A stretch of 64,000 nucleotides of DNA, from assembly GCF_000429305.1 (NCBI RefSeq), contig NZ_AUBP01000026.1, forward strand, positions 1 through 64,000, in the 5' to 3' direction. The notes under the pieces are model-generated. The model did no database searches and was not told where the DNA came from. It saw only the letters and a list, made by a program, of their open reading frames with translations. The number at the start of each line of letters is the position of its first letter. The first letter of the stretch is position 1. Shown piece after piece: positions 1 through 8,897 of this stretch. Position numbers and translations under genes: made by a program. This stretch comes from Desulfovibrio inopinatus DSM 10711. Its GTDB lineage: Bacteria; Desulfobacterota; Desulfovibrionia; Desulfovibrionales; Desulfovibrionaceae.

Positions 1-255
1 CACTTTCCGTTCAATAGCGGCCTCAAGCCCCTGCTCTACAAATCTTTTTTTTAAGTGCTCAAGGCTACGAGTGGTCACTCCCAAGGCTTCAGCGACCTTA
101 GCGACAACCCACTTGGGGCCATGTTCTCCTGCGTCGAGAAGGAGCAATGCACGCCCGTAAAGCACAGTACGCGCAGCCCTTTTTCCCTTAGATGATATTG
201 CCTCAAGCTCAGCTCGTTCTTCCTGGGTCAGTGTCACTTTGTAGCGCGGCGCCAT
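1..255 (-). CDS. IS630-family transposase, N-terminal part (runs off left edge)
   Basis: An 85-codon frame is open from ATG at 255 to the window edge, behind an AAGGAGAAGG ribosome site. The protein starts MAPRYKVTLTQEERAELEAI and continues with a basic helix (KGKRAARTVLYGRALLLLDAG) and a helix-turn-helix (VVAKVAEALGVTTRSLEHLKKRF). This is the usual N-terminal DNA-binding region of IS630/Tc1-type transposases. The DDE catalytic part would lie to the left of the window, so intactness cannot be judged. No terminal repeat or TA target duplication could be placed with confidence. Confidence 0.75.
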   Translation of the reverse strand, partial: MAPRYKVTLTQEERAELEAISSKGKRAARTVLYGRALLLLDAGEHGPKWVVAKVAEALGVTTRSLEHLKKRFVEQGLEAAIERKV

Positions 256-738
256 TCCTTCTCCTTCTTAGTGAAGAGAGAATAGCCTATTGCAATACAA
301 ATGCGAAGACTTAAATTTTACGATGTACTAGGCGCGTACGCCAAATGGCGCAGAAATATAATTTGTACTGAATAGTACTTAGTGCCAGAGTGCACGGATA
401 GGAAAAGACTATACACAGATTACCCTTGACGAAGGGCCACATAGGAAAGACGGGGGCAGGCCGGGAAATCGCCTTTCCGACATGGTTGTTGTCACGCTAT
501 CCGCACAGCACTTTTACCCGATTGACGATCCCCTGGTTGAATTTTAATATTCATTAAGAAGCTCCCTCCGTCCGGGAAATACCAGAATCGGCCGGAGCGT
601 AGGCGGTATTGGGGTTAACCCCCAAGGCCGCCATCTTCGTTTTTCACCTCGTCAAAAACCTCACTCCCCGTTTCTCCGATGGACTTCCCTGCATTCGCTG
701 GTCATGCACGCCGGTTCTCCAATTTTTGACTCACAACG
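256..738. other. Intergenic stretch, no gene seen
   Basis: No convincing coding frame. It separates the IS630-type gene from the 376-aa hypothetical gene. The only structure seen is the inverted repeat at 602-632. The IS630 end should lie somewhere in 256-400, but its terminal repeat was not identified. Confidence 0.5.
602..632. repeat. GC-rich inverted repeat
   Basis: Outer arms GGCGG/CCGCC enclose an inner TTGGGG-TTAA-CCCC(C)AA palindrome with one bulged C. It lies about 110 bp beyond the end of the minus-strand gene at 739-1869, so it could act as that gene's terminator. No clear T-run follows on the minus strand, so a regulatory palindrome is equally possible. Confidence 0.4.
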
Positions 739-1869
739 TTATTCAGGAAAAAACTCGGTAAAGGTACTTTCATCATGCCCAGGATCTTCCACAGGCTTTG
801 AGTATATTAGCTTAATGTTGGATGGGAGAATTTTTCGGAACTTTTGGGTCAAATCAAGACCTTTTATATGAAAAGCATCCCAGTCAAAGGCTTTGTCTGA
901 ATATTCATTTTCAAAAGACGTTACCCACGTATTAAAATCGTTCTGAAGCTGCGTATCCATCTCGAATCCTAATTCATCAAAGTCCGCCCCCGTCGCATCA
1001 GCGACATTACCGCCAATGGGCGGATACTGGGAACCATTTTCTGTAAACCATCCCCAAGGGCCAGAACCAAAATCAGCCATCACAGTAAATACTGGCTGAG
1101 CGTTTCTCATTTCGTGAAGGTACTTATCGAGAGTTTGAGACCTCAAATCAGGACAGATCTCTTCTGCATTCTTTTCTGGGCATGCTCTTTTGTCATAAAA
1201 GCTTTTCTCATCTTTCGGTATAAATAAGATAGCTTCATACAAACTTTTAATCAGACTATACTTGCTAACATAGGCGTCAATTGGCTTATCGACATCATGA
1301 TAGTAGGCATGAATCGTCAATCTAACGTGACCAAAACAACGATCATACGCCGTTAGACTTGTGTACATTCCTTCCTCATCAATCATTACTCTTGCCGATC
1401 GATTGGAGTATATCTCTTCCATCCAGCCAATCAAATCATGTAGAGGATCAGACGCATTGCTGCATTGGATTGTATGCTCTTGTTCATCAACTTTGAACAT
1501 CAATGCCCACCCAGCATTTATCTTGCCAACAGAGATGGAGAAATCCTTAGCCGCTTTCGGACGGTTTGGAGACTCTGGAATGAGTTCGCTAGGAGCCCTC
1601 CAACATTCATGAACGGAATCGAAAGCCCATCCATGGTTGAAAGCCATTATAGGCAAAAGCGAATCATCCACCTTGGGGTTGCCGTTTTCATCTCTCGTAC
1701 AGCATAATCCTTGCGTTATCTCGCGAACCTCCAAAATTCGCATATCCCTTTGCTCAAGTTCTTGAATCACCTCTTTATAGGACGTGGGCCATTCTGCAAG
1801 AATCCAACCGTCTTTATCTTCAAAACGGACGCCAAACATGGTCACTGGATAAAACTTTTTATCTTCCAT
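739..1869 (-). CDS. Hypothetical protein, 376 aa
   Basis: A full-length open frame with ATG at 1869. I do not recognise the family. The protein is acidic and rich in Trp, Tyr and Phe (for example GPWGWFTENG near residue 275). It has no signal peptide, no membrane segment and no obvious nucleotide-binding motif, so a soluble cytoplasmic protein is expected. It stands alone between IS-derived sequences. Its size and aromatic-rich composition are loosely like orphan immunity or antitoxin proteins near mobile DNA, but no sequence motif supports that. Codon use looks ordinary and the frame is long, so it is probably a real gene. Confidence 0.6.
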   Translation of the reverse strand: MEDKKFYPVTMFGVRFEDKDGWILAEWPTSYKEVIQELEQRDMRILEVREITQGLCCTRDENGNPKVDDSLLPIMAFNHGWAFDSVHECWRAPSELIPESPNRPKAAKDFSISVGKINAGWALMFKVDEQEHTIQCSNASDPLHDLIGWMEEIYSNRSARVMIDEEGMYTSLTAYDRCFGHVRLTIHAYYHDVDKPIDAYVSKYSLIKSLYEAILFIPKDEKSFYDKRACPEKNAEEICPDLRSQTLDKYLHEMRNAQPVFTVMADFGSGPWGWFTENGSQYPPIGGNVADATGADFDELGFEMDTQLQNDFNTWVTSFENEYSDKAFDWDAFHIKGLDLTQKFRKILPSNIKLIYSKPVEDPGHDESTFTEFFPE

Positions 1870-2360
1870 AATTTGGACGCCTATCCAGAAAAAGACTGAG
1901 TTCGTCGCCCAATCGTCGCGACTTCAATTCCACCTCAACATCCTTGATCGCGATGTCCGTCAAAACCATAGGAAAACCTCCAGACATTAGAATGATAACC
2001 GTTTTCCAGGTCAGAAAAATGTTACCCTGAAGACTGCTCAGATGTTACTCAGAATGTCAACATCCTCCCCAGGATGTTGGCCCCCCTCCATTGACGCTCA
2101 CAACCGGCAACACTATGGTTTTGGTGTCCGCAGACTCGACTTGACCACCGGAAAGGCCCACCGGGGACCGACCATAGTGGGGGGCAATGGGGGACAAGGT
2201 CGCCCCCCCCAAGTTGAGTATGAAGCAAGCCTTGCGGGGTTCCCTCCTTGGACAATTTGAGCCCTCTTGATTGGAACCACGCGAGGCTTTTTATGTACGG
2301 TAACCGTACTTTCCTATTGAATATCCCGTCCCCTTACATTCTAACCAACTTGTTGGGAGA
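1870..2360. other. Intergenic stretch, no gene seen
   Basis: No supportable gene. Short frames on both strands at 2042-2260 contradict each other and lack ribosome sites. The stretch leads into an IS3-type relic at 2361-2500. Confidence 0.4.
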
Positions 2361-2500
2361 TCGGGAAGGCTGTGGCCAGCGGGCTGACTCTGCGGTACGA
2401 TCATGAAAGCCAGTTCATTACCGACGACTTTCAACGTGAGAGTGCGTTTCTTGGGATCAAAGATTCAGCGTCTTACGTTCGGGGGGATTACCGTGGATAG
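2361..2500 (+). pseudogene. IS3-type transposase (integrase core) fragment
   Basis: Reading from 2363, one frame gives GKAVASGLTLRYDHESQF followed by ITDDFQRESAFLGIKDSASYV, ending at TAG 2498-2500. This matches the well known stretch of IS3-family integrase-type transposases (GLSLRHDHGSQY...DDFQ.E..FLG......V), which contains the second catalytic Asp of the DDE triad. Everything before and after that short block is missing, so this is a dead remnant. I found no start codon or ribosome site. Confidence 0.65.
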
Positions 2501-2760
2501 GATTGCGCAATTTTAGAGGGACAACTGTCCCCCAAAAACTGGACGGCTACAAGCCCCAGGCTTTGCCTCCATTTTTGATTATAGAACCCCAGAAATCCAA
2601 TTCCCTTCTGGCTTTTTTGAAATTTGATATTAATTGATTCTTTAATACCATATTACGCATAGCTTAAAGCTGTACAATCTACATGGAAAATCAAGGCATT
2701 ACTGCAACACCAATCTTGCTGATGGCAAGAAATACCACTAAAAAAACGACGTGACATTTC

Positions 2761-3345
2761 ATGAAAAAATATTTCCCCATTTTTCTCGCATTAAGCATTG
2801 TGACAAGTTCTATATTTCCAAATATTGCCCCATCTACAACAAAAAGCATTTCGACTCTTGCGGGACACATTCGCTCGACTTTGGATGAGCAGTTTGCTCT
2901 TGTCTGGGCATCACTCGCTTTCTTGCATTCCTGGAAAATCGATCCTACAGCCCCTCGAGGCATTCGGAATAACAACCCCGGAAATATACGCCATACAAAA
3001 CGCGAATGGCTTGGCGAATGTCGCGGCGATGACCCAGCTTTCAAGACATTTATTAGCCCAACCTATGGTATACGTGCCATGGCAAAACTTCTTCGGAACT
3101 ATCAACGTGTCCACGGACTCCTTAAGCTTAACGAAATGATTTCTCGCTGGGCTCCCCCGAATGAAAACAACACACGCGCCTATATAAAATTCGTGTCGCG
3201 CCAGTCCGGAATTGCGCCTCATGCTCGTGTAAAGAGAAAAGATTTCCCTAAAGTTATTGCGGCTATGATCAGTATGGAAAACGGTCAACAACCGTATGGT
3301 GACGAGATGATTCTTGAGGCATGCGACTTAGCACGAATCTCGTAA
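2761..3345 (+). CDS. Exported phage P5/lysozyme-like structural protein
   Basis: 194 aa. Residues 1-29 form a lipophilic signal-like segment with two Lys at the front. The mature part carries RGIRNNNPGNIR, a conserved W..EC....AFKTFISPTYGIRAM block, then RWAPPNENNTRAYIKFV. This pattern is typical of the phage-derived proteins usually annotated structural protein P5 or virion lysozyme-like, which probably act on peptidoglycan or glycans. The gene is alone, convergent with the GH18 gene, and shares with it the terminator hairpin at 3403-3438. No phage genes surround it, so it is probably a domesticated or stray phage gene. Function is inferred from the family only. Confidence 0.65.
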   Translation: MKKYFPIFLALSIVTSSIFPNIAPSTTKSISTLAGHIRSTLDEQFALVWASLAFLHSWKIDPTAPRGIRNNNPGNIRHTKREWLGECRGDDPAFKTFISPTYGIRAMAKLLRNYQRVHGLLKLNEMISRWAPPNENNTRAYIKFVSRQSGIAPHARVKRKDFPKVIAAMISMENGQQPYGDEMILEACDLARIS

Positions 3346-3402
3346 GACAATTCACGCAAATCTGCTCTGAACTCAAAAGACAGGAAAACAACATTCATTC
3401 CG

Positions 3403-3438
3403 ACAACAACGAGCTGTCTCCAGGCAGCTCGTTGTTGT
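3403..3438. terminator. Bidirectional terminator hairpin between convergent genes
   Basis: A perfect 14-bp inverted repeat (ACAACAACGAGCTG / CAGCTCGTTGTTGT) with an 8-nt loop lies between the plus-strand P5-like gene (ends 3345) and the minus-strand GH18 gene (ends 3451). It is symmetrical and so can serve both. Confidence 0.7.
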
Positions 3439-3450
3439 ATTATGCAAATC

Positions 3451-4611
3451 CTATTGCAAAACAAGCAGCATAACAATTGGAGTTATTGAGGTCGAAGAAT
3501 CTTGCGCTGCATATGCTGCCAAAGCTTGCGCATTATCCCCTGTGACCTCTGTCGACGGTGGCATCGCCGGTTGGTTGATGGCCCAAAACATCACCCCGCC
3601 ATAATTGTTGGTTTTGATATAGTCGATGACCTGTTTATCGACATCCATCCCTTCCCATACTCCACCGGCCATCTGACCACCGGGCTCAAATCCCATAACA
3701 ATTTTGGATTGCGAGACATATTGCCTGAAAAAGCCGAGGACCATTGCATAATTAGCGAGAGAAAAAGCGCCCTGCGCTCCCAAATCTTCAGGAGGAGCAT
3801 CGTACATCATGACATTAACCCAATCGACGGTGTTGTCGAGCGAAGACCCGGCATCTACAAGGGCTTGGACGACATCAATCCCCTCTCCATCTGTGTTGAA
3901 TTGTATGACAGAACTCGGTCTCGTACTGTCGTCCCAAAACGCGTTGAGGCGCGTCGTATACCCAATCAACTTATCATGCAGACCGTTTTCATCCAGCGCC
4001 TTTCGAAGGACTGGAAATATCTTTCCCAAGACATGACGCTGCTGGTCCTTAATATCCGAATTTTCACTGAGATGCTCCCAGTCGAAATCAATCCCGTCTC
4101 CGGTAAGACTGAGGAGCTTGACGCAATAATCGACAAATGCCTGTATTTGGTCATCGCTGATCGTCCGCGTCAGGTCCGACCAGCCGCCAATTGCCCAAAT
4201 AAATTTCTTCCCGTCGGCATGACATGAATCGATCATGGCTTGAATCTTTAGACGTTGCCAATTGTTAGGATTTTCCCATTCTGGAACGGTTGGTGTCATA
4301 ACATCAATAACATCCGCTGCTGTCATACTTTCATAAATGGACTCACCATCCCATTGTTGGTTGGGCGGATTATCTGGATTGGGAGATTTCGCCAATGTTA
4401 AGAAGGAATAGTACACGAGAGTAAATGGCGCAAAGTCATTTGCATAATACGCAGCTTCGGAAGTGCTTTCACTCCCTGGGTGAAGAGCATTATTCCAGTT
4501 CTCCCAGTAGCCGCCAATCATGATATTGTTTGCCCACGCTCTCGTATGCGGAAGAAGTAAACAGCAAGCAATCAACAAAATGCCGCCCAATATTTGAGAA
4601 AAATATTTCAT
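3451..4611 (-). CDS. Secreted GH18-family glycosidase (chitinase-like)
   Basis: 386 aa. A signal peptide ends near residue 27 (hydrophobic stretch 8-20, then TRAWA-N). The mature enzyme shows the two GH18 landmarks: the beta-3 strand AIGGWS at 140-145 and the catalytic DGIDFDWE at 172-179, with Glu179 as the proton donor and Asp177 in place. A later VNVMMYD corresponds to the beta-6 substrate-binding motif. GH18 enzymes cleave chitin or related beta-1,4-GlcNAc polymers; the exact substrate cannot be read from the sequence. No carbohydrate-binding module is seen. The C-terminus ends in a hydrophobic run (ITPIVMLLVLQ), which is unusual and might be a membrane tail. Monocistronic, convergent with the P5-like gene. 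Confidence 0.85.
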   Translation of the reverse strand: MKYFSQILGGILLIACCLLLPHTRAWANNIMIGGYWENWNNALHPGSESTSEAAYYANDFAPFTLVYYSFLTLAKSPNPDNPPNQQWDGESIYESMTAADVIDVMTPTVPEWENPNNWQRLKIQAMIDSCHADGKKFIWAIGGWSDLTRTISDDQIQAFVDYCVKLLSLTGDGIDFDWEHLSENSDIKDQQRHVLGKIFPVLRKALDENGLHDKLIGYTTRLNAFWDDSTRPSSVIQFNTDGEGIDVVQALVDAGSSLDNTVDWVNVMMYDAPPEDLGAQGAFSLANYAMVLGFFRQYVSQSKIVMGFEPGGQMAGGVWEGMDVDKQVIDYIKTNNYGGVMFWAINQPAMPPSTEVTGDNAQALAAYAAQDSSTSITPIVMLLVLQ

Positions 4612-5264
4612 AATAGCTCACTTTTAATGAAGTTCTGATACAAATTGAAAGCTCCTTCTGAACTCAATCTGAAAAGGTTGAGCAGTCTTGGCTACTATAT
4701 AATATCTTCATAGAGGCATGGTCCAGAGGACACGATAATTTTTATGATGAAGCTGAAATACAAACATATTGAAAGCACTGAATTAAAATATGGATATCTA
4801 TTGTGAGGAGCGTGATGAAACTGAGTCACCAGAGAGTAATATTCGGAATATACGTGAGAAAAACCATGCCCATCCAGTCATACCAATACTGCATGCACGT
4901 TACGAGACTTTACGCAGCAATGAAAAGGACGTGAAATCTGGCACTGACGAGTGTCATCGACAATGAAGATAGACATAACAATGCTCAGACTGATGGTGCC
5001 GAAATTACGTAGCATTGTAAGCTTGATCAGACACCACCATCACAATATCGTCAAGCTACCATCTGCCAAGCTTTAAACATTAAATCATACTAGGCCCAGG
5101 CTTTGCTTCCGTCTTTTATATAGAGGTGCAATTTTCCACATTTGTATTTGATATTTCAAGTTGTTTCGTGAAACAATGAAATCTATTGCTTGCATACACC
5201 ACCATACCCCATCGGTCAGACGCAAACCACCCCAGTCTAATAACTACCCCAAGGAGAATATAGC
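4612..5264. other. Long intergenic region; no secure gene
   Basis: 653 bp between divergent genes. One short open frame (4790-4966, plus strand, 58 codons) has no recognisable product and only a weak ribosome site, so it is not called. A short sequence at 5093-5124 resembles 2553-2584. The region presumably holds the promoters of both flanking genes, but no clean -35/-10 pair was found. Confidence 0.4.
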
Positions 5265-6560
5265 ATGCTTGTCGCACGAATGAAGATCACAACAATTCTT
5301 CTCGTAATTCTATGCAGCCTGAGCATATCGAGGCCGGCGTTTGCTGAAGGGGAATGGCGATTTCCCGGAGAATTCGAAGCCCAGGAACTGGTTTGGATGG
5401 GATGGCTTTCCAAAGAATATATCAAGGGATTCGATACCGACGCTGTGCTTTTGGAAATGGCCGAAAATATTTCCAAACACGTCAAACTGCGTATCTGCGT
5501 ACCGAACAAAAAACAAAAGGATCATGTGCTCTCACTGCTTAAAAAGTACGAAGTGGACCAATCTAACATTTCCTTTTACGTAGCGCCGTTTAGCATGCTC
5601 TACTGGCGCGACTTTGGCCCCATTTTTACAGTCAATGCAGCGGGCCAAAAAAGCATTGCGGACTTTAATTTCAACTGCTGGGGCTATTTTCCCGATACGG
5701 ACACCCAAGCCAGAATGATGGAGCGTGTCGACCGCGATGCTGCTAAGGCTGTGGGCCTCCCTTCTCGCATGACCCGACTGGTGAGTGAAGGAGGAGATCG
5801 GGAACTCAATGGCAAGGGAACCATCTTAGTAACTGAGGCCTGCGAGTTTCAACGCAACCCCAACCTCTCGCGAGAGGATATCGAACATGAATTTGCCGAA
5901 ATGCTAGGTGCGACCAACGTCATTTGGCTCAAAAAAGGCACAGTGGATGATGATCCCTACAATACCAGCACGTTGCCCGGTCCGGACGGTAAAGGCGTGG
6001 CTTACCGCAGTGCGGCGGCCAATAACCACGTGGATGAATACTGCCGGTTTATCACGCCGAACACCATTCTCTTGGCTGAAGTCAGCGAGAAGGAAGCGGC
6101 CAAAGGGCCGGTGGAACGCGAGAATCGTCGACGCATGGAAGAAAACTACGAGATTCTTAAGAAGGCCCGCGACCAAGACGGCAAGCCATTCAAAATAATC
6201 CGCATCCCTATGCCCGAAACCCTTTTCTTCACGGCCAAGCCAGACGACGAAGCGTACTTCGGTCTCATGTCTTATCCCGCGTACACGGACGGCACCACTT
6301 TCCCTTTTGGCAAACCGGTGACGGTGATTCCGGCACAGAGCTACTGCAACTTCCTGATCACCAATGGATTGGTTTTGGCACAGAAGTATTGGATGGAGGG
6401 TATGCCCGAATCTGTCAAAAAGAAGGATGAAGAGGCGCTCGCAGTCCTTAAGAACGCTTTTTCCGACCGCGAAGTCGTGGCTATCAACACTTTGGGCATC
6501 AATTTTGGCGGTGGCGGTATCCACTGCTCCACACAACAGGAGCCAGCAGGGAAGCAGTAG
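5265..6560 (+). CDS. Exported peptidylarginine/agmatine deiminase-family protein
   Basis: 431 aa. AAGGAG at 5251-5256 places the start at ATG 5265. A signal peptide covers residues 1-27 (LLVILCSLSISRPAFA-E), so the enzyme is periplasmic or secreted. It has the guanidino-group-modifying fold of the PAD_porph family with the expected catalytic set: Asp116 in WRDFGP, EGGDRE around 175-180, His255 in NNHVDEY, and the nucleophile Cys421 in GGGGIHCSTQQ. The family converts arginine-type guanidines (peptidyl-Arg, free Arg or agmatine) to citrulline-type ureas plus ammonia. Most bacterial agmatine deiminases (AguA) are cytoplasmic, so the signal peptide is notable and favours a peptidyl- or free-arginine substrate. 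No partner gene for putrescine formation is adjacent. Confidence 0.8.
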   Translation: MLVARMKITTILLVILCSLSISRPAFAEGEWRFPGEFEAQELVWMGWLSKEYIKGFDTDAVLLEMAENISKHVKLRICVPNKKQKDHVLSLLKKYEVDQSNISFYVAPFSMLYWRDFGPIFTVNAAGQKSIADFNFNCWGYFPDTDTQARMMERVDRDAAKAVGLPSRMTRLVSEGGDRELNGKGTILVTEACEFQRNPNLSREDIEHEFAEMLGATNVIWLKKGTVDDDPYNTSTLPGPDGKGVAYRSAAANNHVDEYCRFITPNTILLAEVSEKEAAKGPVERENRRRMEENYEILKKARDQDGKPFKIIRIPMPETLFFTAKPDDEAYFGLMSYPAYTDGTTFPFGKPVTVIPAQSYCNFLITNGLVLAQKYWMEGMPESVKKKDEEALAVLKNAFSDREVVAINTLGINFGGGGIHCSTQQEPAGKQ

Positions 6561-6596
6561 CTCTCACTTGGCATCGCTGGTTTGGCCGCACACACA

Positions 6597-6840
6597 ATCA
6601 AGTAGGGGGATTCCTCGCGGTTTCCCCCTCTCACACCACCGGGCATACCTGCTCGGTACCACGGCGGTTCTTCTTCACTTGTAACTCCAGATACTTTCCT
6701 TCCAAACTCATAAGACCTTGCTTTTCAAACCACTCATCAATCCGTCGAAATTGGGTGAAGCCCCATCGCAAGTACTCTCTTCGGCCGCAATGCAGGTTGG
6801 CAGGCATCACGCGATCAAATTTCTCTTATACGCCGGCTCC
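6597..6840 (-). mobile_element. Group II intron relic (3' end: DV/DVI, possible maturase tail)
   Basis: Read on the minus strand, 6670-6630 gives GAACCGCCGTGGTACCGAGC followed by AGGTATGCCCGGTGGTGTGA. This folds as a domain V hairpin: CCGCC pairs with GGTGG and GTACC pairs with GGTAT. A domain VI-like helix (GGGGGAAACC...GGAATCCCCC) follows, then CTACTTGATT as a typical intron 3' end near 6597. Upstream, 6825-6674 can be read as REYLRWGFTQFRRIDEWF plus EKQGLMSLEGKYLELQ, which may be the C-terminal end of the intron-encoded reverse transcriptase, although the frame has no start. The 5' part of the intron is missing, so it is not functional. Family assignment rests on motif memory. Confidence 0.55.
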
Positions 6841-7151
6841 TGACTCTGAGGAAAGCTTGCCAGTTGCTCATCCTCAAGACCTAGAAAGAATCTAAGCAAG
6901 CCTCGTGTCGGACGTCCTCTTAGTTTCTAGCGTTTATTCTGGACCCTTTATGGATTATAAAGTAAACGTATCAGAGTATCATTATGTTAGCTCCATAAAT
7001 AGGAATAAAAAAGATAACAAAATTATCTCAATTTGTTGTGTAAACTTCCAGACGAGATACGTAAACAAAGCAGAAAAGCCCAAGCGATGTTTCTTATTCA
7101 CTGGCATAAAATAGGAGAGTTGGATCATCCACAACATAAAAAGAGGTAAGC
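6841..7151. other. Intergenic, upstream of VOC-YcaO-TfuA operon
   Basis: About 310 bp without a supportable gene. A GTG-started frame at 6905-7114 has no ribosome site and no recognisable motif. The operon promoter is expected here; the AT-rich run at 6960-7030 is the likeliest place, but I could not assign -35/-10 boxes. Confidence 0.4.
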
Positions 7152-7604
7152 ATGGCAGGATATTCCCGACTTGGCAGGGTGGTCAACGTTGCGCTTATGA
7201 CCGATGACTTGGACAAAGCGAAATCCTTCTACGCTGGACTGGCGGGTTGGACCTATAAGGATCAGAAAGCTCCCTTTGGCAACGATGTTGCCTTGGCTTT
7301 TTTTAACAACGCAGCAGTAGCCAGCATCATTGCCTTCCCTGAGAACAGACATCCAGAGGCTCAGCCGGTGTGGCGAATCGCCATAGCAGTGGAAGACGTG
7401 GACGAAACAGCAGCAAAAGTGAAAGAACTCGGTGGCGAAGTCGTTCAACAACCTACTGGCGAAGGTGCTCATAGGTATTGTCTTATTCGGGATCCACAGG
7501 GCAACTTTATCGCCTTGACCCCAGCCGACACATCAAACGCGCACAAGCAGGACAACGAAGACCTGGTAAACCAAATGCAGCATATGCGTAATATCGCTGG
7601 CTAG
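7152..7604 (+). CDS. VOC (glyoxalase/bleomycin-resistance) family protein
   Basis: 150 aa, start ATG 7152 behind AGAGGTAAGC. It is a typical VOC protein with two beta-alpha-beta-beta-beta units: RVVNVALMTDDLDKAKSFYAG opens the first and RIAIAVEDVDETAAKVKELGG the second, ending in IRDPQGNFIALTPAD. VOC proteins are metal-dependent isomerases, dioxygenases or drug-binding proteins, and the reaction cannot be told from the sequence. It is the first gene of a same-strand run with ycaO, tfuA and the 670-aa gene, about 40-55 nt before ycaO, so it may supply a tailoring or self-protection step for that pathway. That link is inference from position. Confidence 0.75.
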   Translation: MAGYSRLGRVVNVALMTDDLDKAKSFYAGLAGWTYKDQKAPFGNDVALAFFNNAAVASIIAFPENRHPEAQPVWRIAIAVEDVDETAAKVKELGGEVVQQPTGEGAHRYCLIRDPQGNFIALTPADTSNAHKQDNEDLVNQMQHMRNIAG

Positions 7605-7658
7605 CCCCACGGGTGGCTACTGATGAGTGTTCCATAACTTCTTTTGTACGGAGCCGAC

Positions 7659-8897
7659 GTGCTATTCAGAGGAGAGGAATACGTTGCAAACAAACGCTGG
7701 TGCGGCTCCACGCCTCGCTATGCGGAGCCAAACGAGGTATTGGAACTGTTTGAGACTGACCTTCTCGCCATTGGCGTGGTCAGGAGAGGATTTTACACTG
7801 GGCTTGCCGGGTTGGGCGTGCCATGCGCTGCTGTACATCGCCATCAAGGAAGGGCTCCAGGCCCATCGTACGGCAAGGGTCTAACCAGAGAGCAGGCCAT
7901 GGTTTCGGCCGGAATGGAGGCGATTGAGCGCGCTGCAGCAGAGGTCTACGACGGTCCTGTGCTCAAAGCGTCCTATAGGGAACTCTGCACGTCCCACCCT
8001 ATGATTCGGCAAGACCAGCTTCTTTTGACGAAACAGTCTTTCTTCCATCCACACCTGGAATTAGAATGGGGGTTGGGCTGGGATATCGTCAACCAGGAGG
8101 AAGTTCCTGTCCCGCTGGACATGATTATTTTCGGCGGATACCACCGACCAAGCTCTCTCTTCACCTTTGAGTCCACCACCAACGGCCTCGCTGCAGGCGT
8201 TGTTCTGGCCGAAGCCGCCGTTCAGGCCGTGGCGGAACTTGTCGAGCGCGACGGGCTGAAACTACACAAGTTTTTGTCGATACAGCGAAACAGCTATTTT
8301 CCCCTTCGCAAGGTGAAAATGGCGGCCATTGATCATCCTCTTGTGCTTGGCGTCATCGATGCTTGTGCTAGCCACGGGGCCAATTGCACGCTTTTTGATT
8401 GCAGTGTGGACACACAGGTTCCCATCTATACTGCCATTATTTATGACACCTCCCAGTGCCCTCCGCTGATCGTCCAAGGTTTCGGAGCCAGCCTGAATCC
8501 GGACTTGGCCATGCTCAGAGCCCTGACCGAGGCGGCTTTGGCCGCTGTGGAAAACAATCAAGGAACCCGTCAAACGTCCGGGCCGGATATGCTTTTCATG
8601 AAGCAAGTGCTAACCTACGACAGCTATTTCGAGGCGCTGGACTCCATGCCCGAAATCGTCTCGCCCAAGACATGGCAGGATTGCGCTACAGATACATTCC
8701 ATGGAGACTTGGATATCTACATTCAGCGGATGCAAGCAGTGGGGGTGGAGCGGGTATTGCTGTTTGACATGAGTCGCCCAGGACTCAAAACGAAGGTTGT
8801 ACGCGCCATCGCCCCTGGCTTGGAAGGATTGCATAATTTTAATTTCTGCCGCTATGGAAAACGTTCGGCGTTATACGCAAAGAGCCAGTTGCCATGA
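7659..8897 (+). CDS. YcaO-domain cyclodehydratase/thioamidation-type enzyme
   Basis: YcaO enzymes use ATP to phosphorylate a backbone amide; they form azolines or, with TfuA, thioamides in peptides. The frame is open from TTG 7644. I place the start at GTG 7659, which has GGAG five bases upstream; TTG 7644 has no ribosome site. Family signatures (numbered from 7644): GKGLTREQAMVSAGMEAIER at 77-96, with the Ser and Glu residues that bind ATP and magnesium; NGLAAG...EAAVQAVAELVERD at 180-203; GFGASLNPDLAMLRALTEA at 279-297. The protein is stand-alone, without a fused E1-like domain. Its stop overlaps the tfuA start (ATGA at 8894-8897), so the two are translationally coupled. A YcaO directly paired with TfuA is the arrangement known for thioamide installation. 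The substrate is unknown. Confidence 0.85.
   Translation: MLFRGEEYVANKRWCGSTPRYAEPNEVLELFETDLLAIGVVRRGFYTGLAGLGVPCAAVHRHQGRAPGPSYGKGLTREQAMVSAGMEAIERAAAEVYDGPVLKASYRELCTSHPMIRQDQLLLTKQSFFHPHLELEWGLGWDIVNQEEVPVPLDMIIFGGYHRPSSLFTFESTTNGLAAGVVLAEAAVQAVAELVERDGLKLHKFLSIQRNSYFPLRKVKMAAIDHPLVLGVIDACASHGANCTLFDCSVDTQVPIYTAIIYDTSQCPPLIVQGFGASLNPDLAMLRALTEAALAAVENNQGTRQTSGPDMLFMKQVLTYDSYFEALDSMPEIVSPKTWQDCATDTFHGDLDIYIQRMQAVGVERVLLFDMSRPGLKTKVVRAIAPGLEGLHNFNFCRYGKRSALYAKSQLP

Noticed and set aside
2042-2260. 72-aa plus-strand and 68-aa minus-strand frames
   Set aside because: They overlap on opposite strands, have no ribosome site and no recognisable content.
4790-4966. 58-codon frame in the 4.6-5.3 kb gap
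   Set aside because: Only a weak ribosome site and no family resemblance; kept as non-coding.
6905-7114. 69-aa frame upstream of the VOC gene
   Set aside because: GTG start without a ribosome site, and AT-rich composition unlike coding neighbours.
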